Of a DNA stretch of 9,089 nt, positions 7,486 through 9,089 are shown piece after piece. Numbering within the stretch: the stretch's first letter is position 1; each line of letters begins with the position of its first letter. The notes beneath the pieces are model-generated. The model had not been told where the DNA came from. It saw only the letters and a list, made by a program, of their open reading frames with translations, and did no database searches. The stretch is from Gammaproteobacteria bacterium. GTDB taxonomy: Bacteria > Pseudomonadota > Gammaproteobacteria > GRL18. The position numbers and the translations under genes were made by a program. Where the stretch lies: contig JANELJ010000067.1 of assembly GCA_024511395.1 (NCBI GenBank), positions 1 to 9,089 on the forward strand, written 5' to 3'.

Positions 7486-7863
7486 TTAAAACAGATGTCG
7501 CTCAATAAATTCTTCCACAAACGGCTCCCGCTGAGCGCTATGAAAGCGATCCACTTCCTCGCCATTAACAAAAGCAATAACGGTAGGAAATCCGCGTACT
7601 TTATAACGCCCGGCAATACGCATATTTTCATCCGCATCCACCTTTGCCAGTAAAAACTCACCACCATAGGCTTTGGATAGTTTATCCAGAATGGGCATTA
7701 AAACCCGGCAGGGTCCGCACCAGTCAGCACTGATATCAACTAAAACCAGCCGTTTATGCGATTCCTCAATAACGGTATGCTCAAAGTTCTGCTCGGTGGC
7801 ATCCACTACATAAACTTCCGGCCCCAGTTCCGAGTGTAAATCTGGGTGATTATGTATATCCAT
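7486..7863 (-). CDS. Thioredoxin-family protein with WCGPC active site
   Basis: This is a single thioredoxin domain of 125 residues with no signal peptide or membrane segment, hence cytoplasmic. The redox motif WCGPC has cysteines at 49 and 52. The buried acidic residue of classical thioredoxins (Asp26 in E. coli) is present in VLVDISADW, the KVDADEN strand follows, and the cis-proline is in VRGFPTV (Phe where Ile is usual). A roughly 20-residue leader (MDIHNHPDLHSELGPEVYVV) precedes the fold, making it longer than E. coli TrxA (109) but much shorter than the TPR-fused CnoX/YbbN proteins. The next Met lies beyond the active site, so the first ATG must be the start; its Shine-Dalgarno sequence is poor. 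It converges on gshA with 14 bp between stop codons. It is probably a general or accessory disulfide reductase; the partner is unknown. Confidence 0.93.
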   Translation of the reverse strand: MDIHNHPDLHSELGPEVYVVDATEQNFEHTVIEESHKRLVLVDISADWCGPCRVLMPILDKLSKAYGGEFLLAKVDADENMRIAGRYKVRGFPTVIAFVNGEEVDRFHSAQREPFVEEFIERHLF

Positions 7864-7896
7864 TCAAGTTCTTGTCTTTAAATCAAATTTCGGCTT

Positions 7897-7925
7897 ATTA
7901 TCCTGAATTTCAGAGCGTATATCCA
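7897..7925 (-). promoter_or_regulatory. Probable promoter of the thioredoxin gene
   Basis: On the minus strand TGGATA (7925-7920, four of six matches to the -35 consensus) and GATAAT (7902-7897, five of six) are separated by 17 bp. The predicted start near 7889 gives a leader of about 26 bases. The spacer holds a small palindrome, CTGAATTTCAG (7903-7913), that could be an operator or chance. Confidence 0.45.
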
Positions 7926-7934
7926 TATCTGCAG

Positions 7935-7971
7935 ACAAAAAAGCCCGTCTCTCAGAAGAAAGACGGGCTTT
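7935..7971 (-). terminator. Rho-independent terminator of the sulfur-globule-like gene
   Basis: AAAGCCCGTCT (7940-7950) and AGACGGGCTTT (7961-7971) form a perfect 11-bp stem with a 10-base loop. Read on the minus strand the stem runs into six consecutive T residues (complement of 7937-7942), the normal layout. It lies 51 bases past the stop codon at 8022, and separates that gene from the downstream thioredoxin gene. Confidence 0.9.
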
Positions 7972-8021
7972 GTATTGCTTTAGCCTGTAACTAAACGGGT
8001 TGATAAATCAGCCAGTATGAG

Positions 8022-8450
8022 TTATTTTTTGGCGGCATCCTGTTTTGCGGGTGCTGCTGCAGGTGCCACTGCTGGAGGTGGTGTAGGGGCTGCATAAGGT
8101 GCATAACCGTAACCATAGGGAGGATAATCATTGTTGATATAACGCTGATCACCATAACCCTGATAGCGGTTGTCCAGGTTATTATAGCCATTACCATAAC
8201 CACTGCCTTCCAGAGAACCGCGGGTATTACCACGGCTACGACCGCGGCCACGGGCTTTAATGGTTATTTCTACATCACCATCCATATCGGCATCAGCAGA
8301 ACCATCACCCCAGCCATTGCCATAAGCATTACCGTTTAAGTTGGTATTACTGTCACTATCATCACTCCATGGACCACCCCACCAAGCAGAAGCCGAGGCG
8401 GAAATCGTAACAGCTCCAACAATAGCGGCTGCAATTATTAGTTTTTTCAT
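8022..8450 (-). CDS. Secreted Gly/Asn/Tyr-rich protein resembling sulfur globule structural proteins
   Basis: The 142-residue protein has a clear signal peptide (MKKLIIAAAIVGAVTISASASA, cleavage about residue 22). The mature part begins WWGGPW, continues with Gly-, Asn- and Asp-rich sequence, an acidic segment SADADMDGDVEI (51-62), a basic Arg-Gly run (ARGRGRSRGNTRG, 66-78), then YGNGYNN and PPYGYGYAPYAAP, and ends in a Pro/Ala tail with KK. This composition, with a Trp-Trp start and Gly-Tyr and Pro-Ala repeats behind a signal peptide, is what I know of the CV1/CV2-type sulfur globule envelope proteins of purple and other sulfur bacteria, which coat periplasmic sulfur deposits. The similarity is compositional, so a generic low-complexity envelope protein is the alternative. 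The start is firm: GGAG lies about eight bases before the ATG. It is a single-gene unit with its own terminator. Confidence 0.72.
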   Translation of the reverse strand: MKKLIIAAAIVGAVTISASASAWWGGPWSDDSDSNTNLNGNAYGNGWGDGSADADMDGDVEITIKARGRGRSRGNTRGSLEGSGYGNGYNNLDNRYQGYGDQRYINNDYPPYGYGYAPYAAPTPPPAVAPAAAPAKQDAAKK

Positions 8451-8529
8451 TTTATACTCTCCAGTATTCTTTTTTACAGTTATTTTTTTGTTATGTGTTG
8501 TTGCTGTTTTATCTTATAGCTTATATAGA

Positions 8530-8560
8530 TTGAATATAAGTTGAACCTTTTAATATTCAA
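8530..8560 (-). promoter_or_regulatory. Candidate promoter of the globule-like gene overlapped by an 8-bp inverted repeat
   Basis: TTGAATAT (8530-8537) and ATATTCAA (8553-8560) are perfect inverted copies. On the minus strand one arm contains a possible -35, TTGAAT (8560-8555), and the other overlaps a possible -10, TATATT (8538-8533), 16 bp apart. A third half-site TTGAA starts at 8541, eleven bases after the first. The leader would be about 75 bases. Other AT-rich -10 candidates exist at 8505-8530, so the promoter is not certain. Confidence 0.35.
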
Positions 8561-8579
8561 CCTGTCTATTTATATGATG

Positions 8580-8615
8580 AATTAAGTATATTGCTAAGTA
8601 TCAATATAAGTAATT
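8580..8615. repeat. Imperfect 14-bp inverted repeat
   Basis: Bases 8580-8593 and 8602-8615 pair at 12 of 14 positions around an 8-base spacer; the inner seven (TATATTG/CAATATA) are perfect. It contains few G or C, so it is a poor terminator. It could be a protein-binding site, or chance in AT-rich sequence. Confidence 0.4.
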
Positions 8616-8687
8616 AATAATTTCCCTAATTGTGACTACTTTTTTCATGGTTTAAGTGATTTACACAGCTTAAACAGTCCGGGCCAA

Positions 8688-8716
8688 TTGAAAACTGACC
8701 ACTTCGCCCTTATACT
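8688..8716 (+). promoter_or_regulatory. Sigma-70 promoter of ssrA
   Basis: TTGAAA (8688-8693, five of six) and TATACT (8711-8716, five of six) are separated by exactly 17 bp. The -10 ends nine bases before the mature tmRNA 5' end at 8726, so transcription probably starts at or very near that end. Confidence 0.8.
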
Positions 8717-8725
8717 ATTAAATAA

Positions 8726-9086
8726 GGGGATGAAACGGCTTCGACAGAGATTGGAACCCTGAAGTTCATGCCGAGAAATTTCAGTACTCTCGTAAAACAG
8801 TCTGGAAACTTAAAGTAATTGCAAACGATGATAATTACGCTCTAGCTGCTTAAAAACTGGCTAGCTTTTGACTACCTTTATCTGTGGGGGTAACTCAGAA
8901 GTCACTTAACACAGCTTTCGCCCGTTATTCAGTCCGAGTTTAGCGGGTTAAACTTTAAACGGACTCGTGAGGATTTGCCTTGGCTACCCGGCAAAAACTC
9001 ATTAAAACTACCGGTAGTGCTAAGCATGTAAAAAACTGATGGCAGAAGGTTTCTGGACGCGGGTTCGACTCCCGCCATCTCCACCA
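8726..9086 (+). ncRNA. ssrA: Transfer-messenger RNA (tmRNA, 10Sa RNA)
   Basis: tmRNA, with SmpB, frees ribosomes stalled on broken mRNAs and tags the unfinished protein for proteolysis. Both tRNA-like ends are present. The 5' GGGGATG pairs with CATCTCC just before the 3' ACCA (seven pairs, one G-U), and the T arm GCGGG-TTCGACT-CCCGC lies upstream of the end. The typical 5' text GAAACGGCTTCGACA follows the acceptor strand. The tag frame is at 8821-8853: GCA resume codon, then NDDNYALAA and TAA, so the tag reads ANDDNYALAA, ending in the ClpXP-recognised LAA type. At 361 bases it is close to E. coli (363). It is a one-piece, encoded-CCA form. Only three bases remain after the gene in this window. 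Confidence 0.98.
8821..8853 (+). other. tmRNA tag-peptide reading frame
   Basis: GCA AAC GAT GAT AAT TAC GCT CTA GCT GCT TAA encodes ANDDNYALAA. It differs from the E. coli tag at one position (Asp for Glu). A further Ala is supplied by the charged tmRNA itself. Confidence 0.95.
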
Positions 9087-9089
9087 TTT

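Larger units (their letters stand above)
8451..8687. other. Very AT-rich intergenic region between the globule-like gene and ssrA
   Basis: No gene is supported here. Positions 8501-8640 contain 32 G or C in 140 bases (23%), far below the flanking genes. The region holds upstream sequence for the minus-strand gene, two inverted repeats listed separately and, at its right edge, the start of the ssrA promoter. High AT content could reflect a regulatory or nucleoid-protein (H-NS-like) binding region; that is inference. Confidence 0.7.

Noticed and set aside
7940..7971. Plus-strand terminator for gshA
   Set aside because: The hairpin lies about 470 bases beyond gshA, past the thioredoxin gene, and its long T-run is on the minus strand.
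7991..8251. Minus-strand frame overlapping the globule-like gene
   Set aside because: An alternate frame of the repetitive Gly/Tyr coding sequence. The annotated frame has the signal peptide and the ribosome site.
8022..8450. CRISPR-like or tandem DNA repeat in the Gly/Tyr-rich gene
   Set aside because: The repetitiveness is short, irregular and codon-based; no unit-spacer periodicity is present.
8341..8544. 67-residue plus-strand frame with a hydrophobic C-terminal half
   Set aside because: It is mostly antisense to the signal peptide and start of the globule-like gene, and its hydrophobicity comes from T-rich leader sequence.

Overview
The window looks like ordinary chromosome from a gammaproteobacterium. 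The evidence is the E. coli-type purM-purN pair, a class I (E. coli-type) gshA, the DUF2066/PerM neighbours, and a tmRNA tag of the form ANDDNYALAA. A small secreted protein rich in Gly, Asn and Tyr resembles the structural proteins of sulfur globules, so a sulfur-oxidising lineage is plausible. That rests on this one gene. No insertion sequence, prophage, CRISPR array or toxin-antitoxin pair is visible.

Layout. Positions 1-747 (+) hold the C-terminal part of a chemoreceptor with a zinc-binding CZB domain. It is broken by an in-frame TAG and a later frameshift. Facing it is a tightly packed minus-strand operon read in the order purM (GTG start at 3275), purN, and a secreted DUF3108 protein. 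The purM/purN junction is TAATG and the purN/DUF3108 junction is ATGA. A 127-bp divergent promoter region separates this operon from a plus-strand run: DUF2066 exported protein, PerM/AI-2E-type membrane protein, and gshA, whose ATG directly abuts the PerM stop codon. A minus-strand thioredoxin converges on gshA with only 14 bp between the stop codons. Next comes the minus-strand sulfur-globule-like gene with its own strong terminator. After a very AT-rich intergenic stretch, a complete tmRNA gene (ssrA, +) ends three bases before the window does.

The genes serve several jobs: two consecutive purine steps that use or lead from GAR and FGAM, thiol chemistry (GshA makes gamma-glutamylcysteine, and a WCGPC thioredoxin sits next to it), probable sulfur storage in the periplasm, and ribosome rescue. 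I did not find a clearly new multi-gene system. The items most worth a second look are the doubly broken CZB chemoreceptor, the sulfur-globule-like protein with its acidic DxDxDG segment and its promoter-overlapping inverted repeat, and the leader of the DUF2066 gene, which carries a perfect but orphan Shine-Dalgarno sequence.
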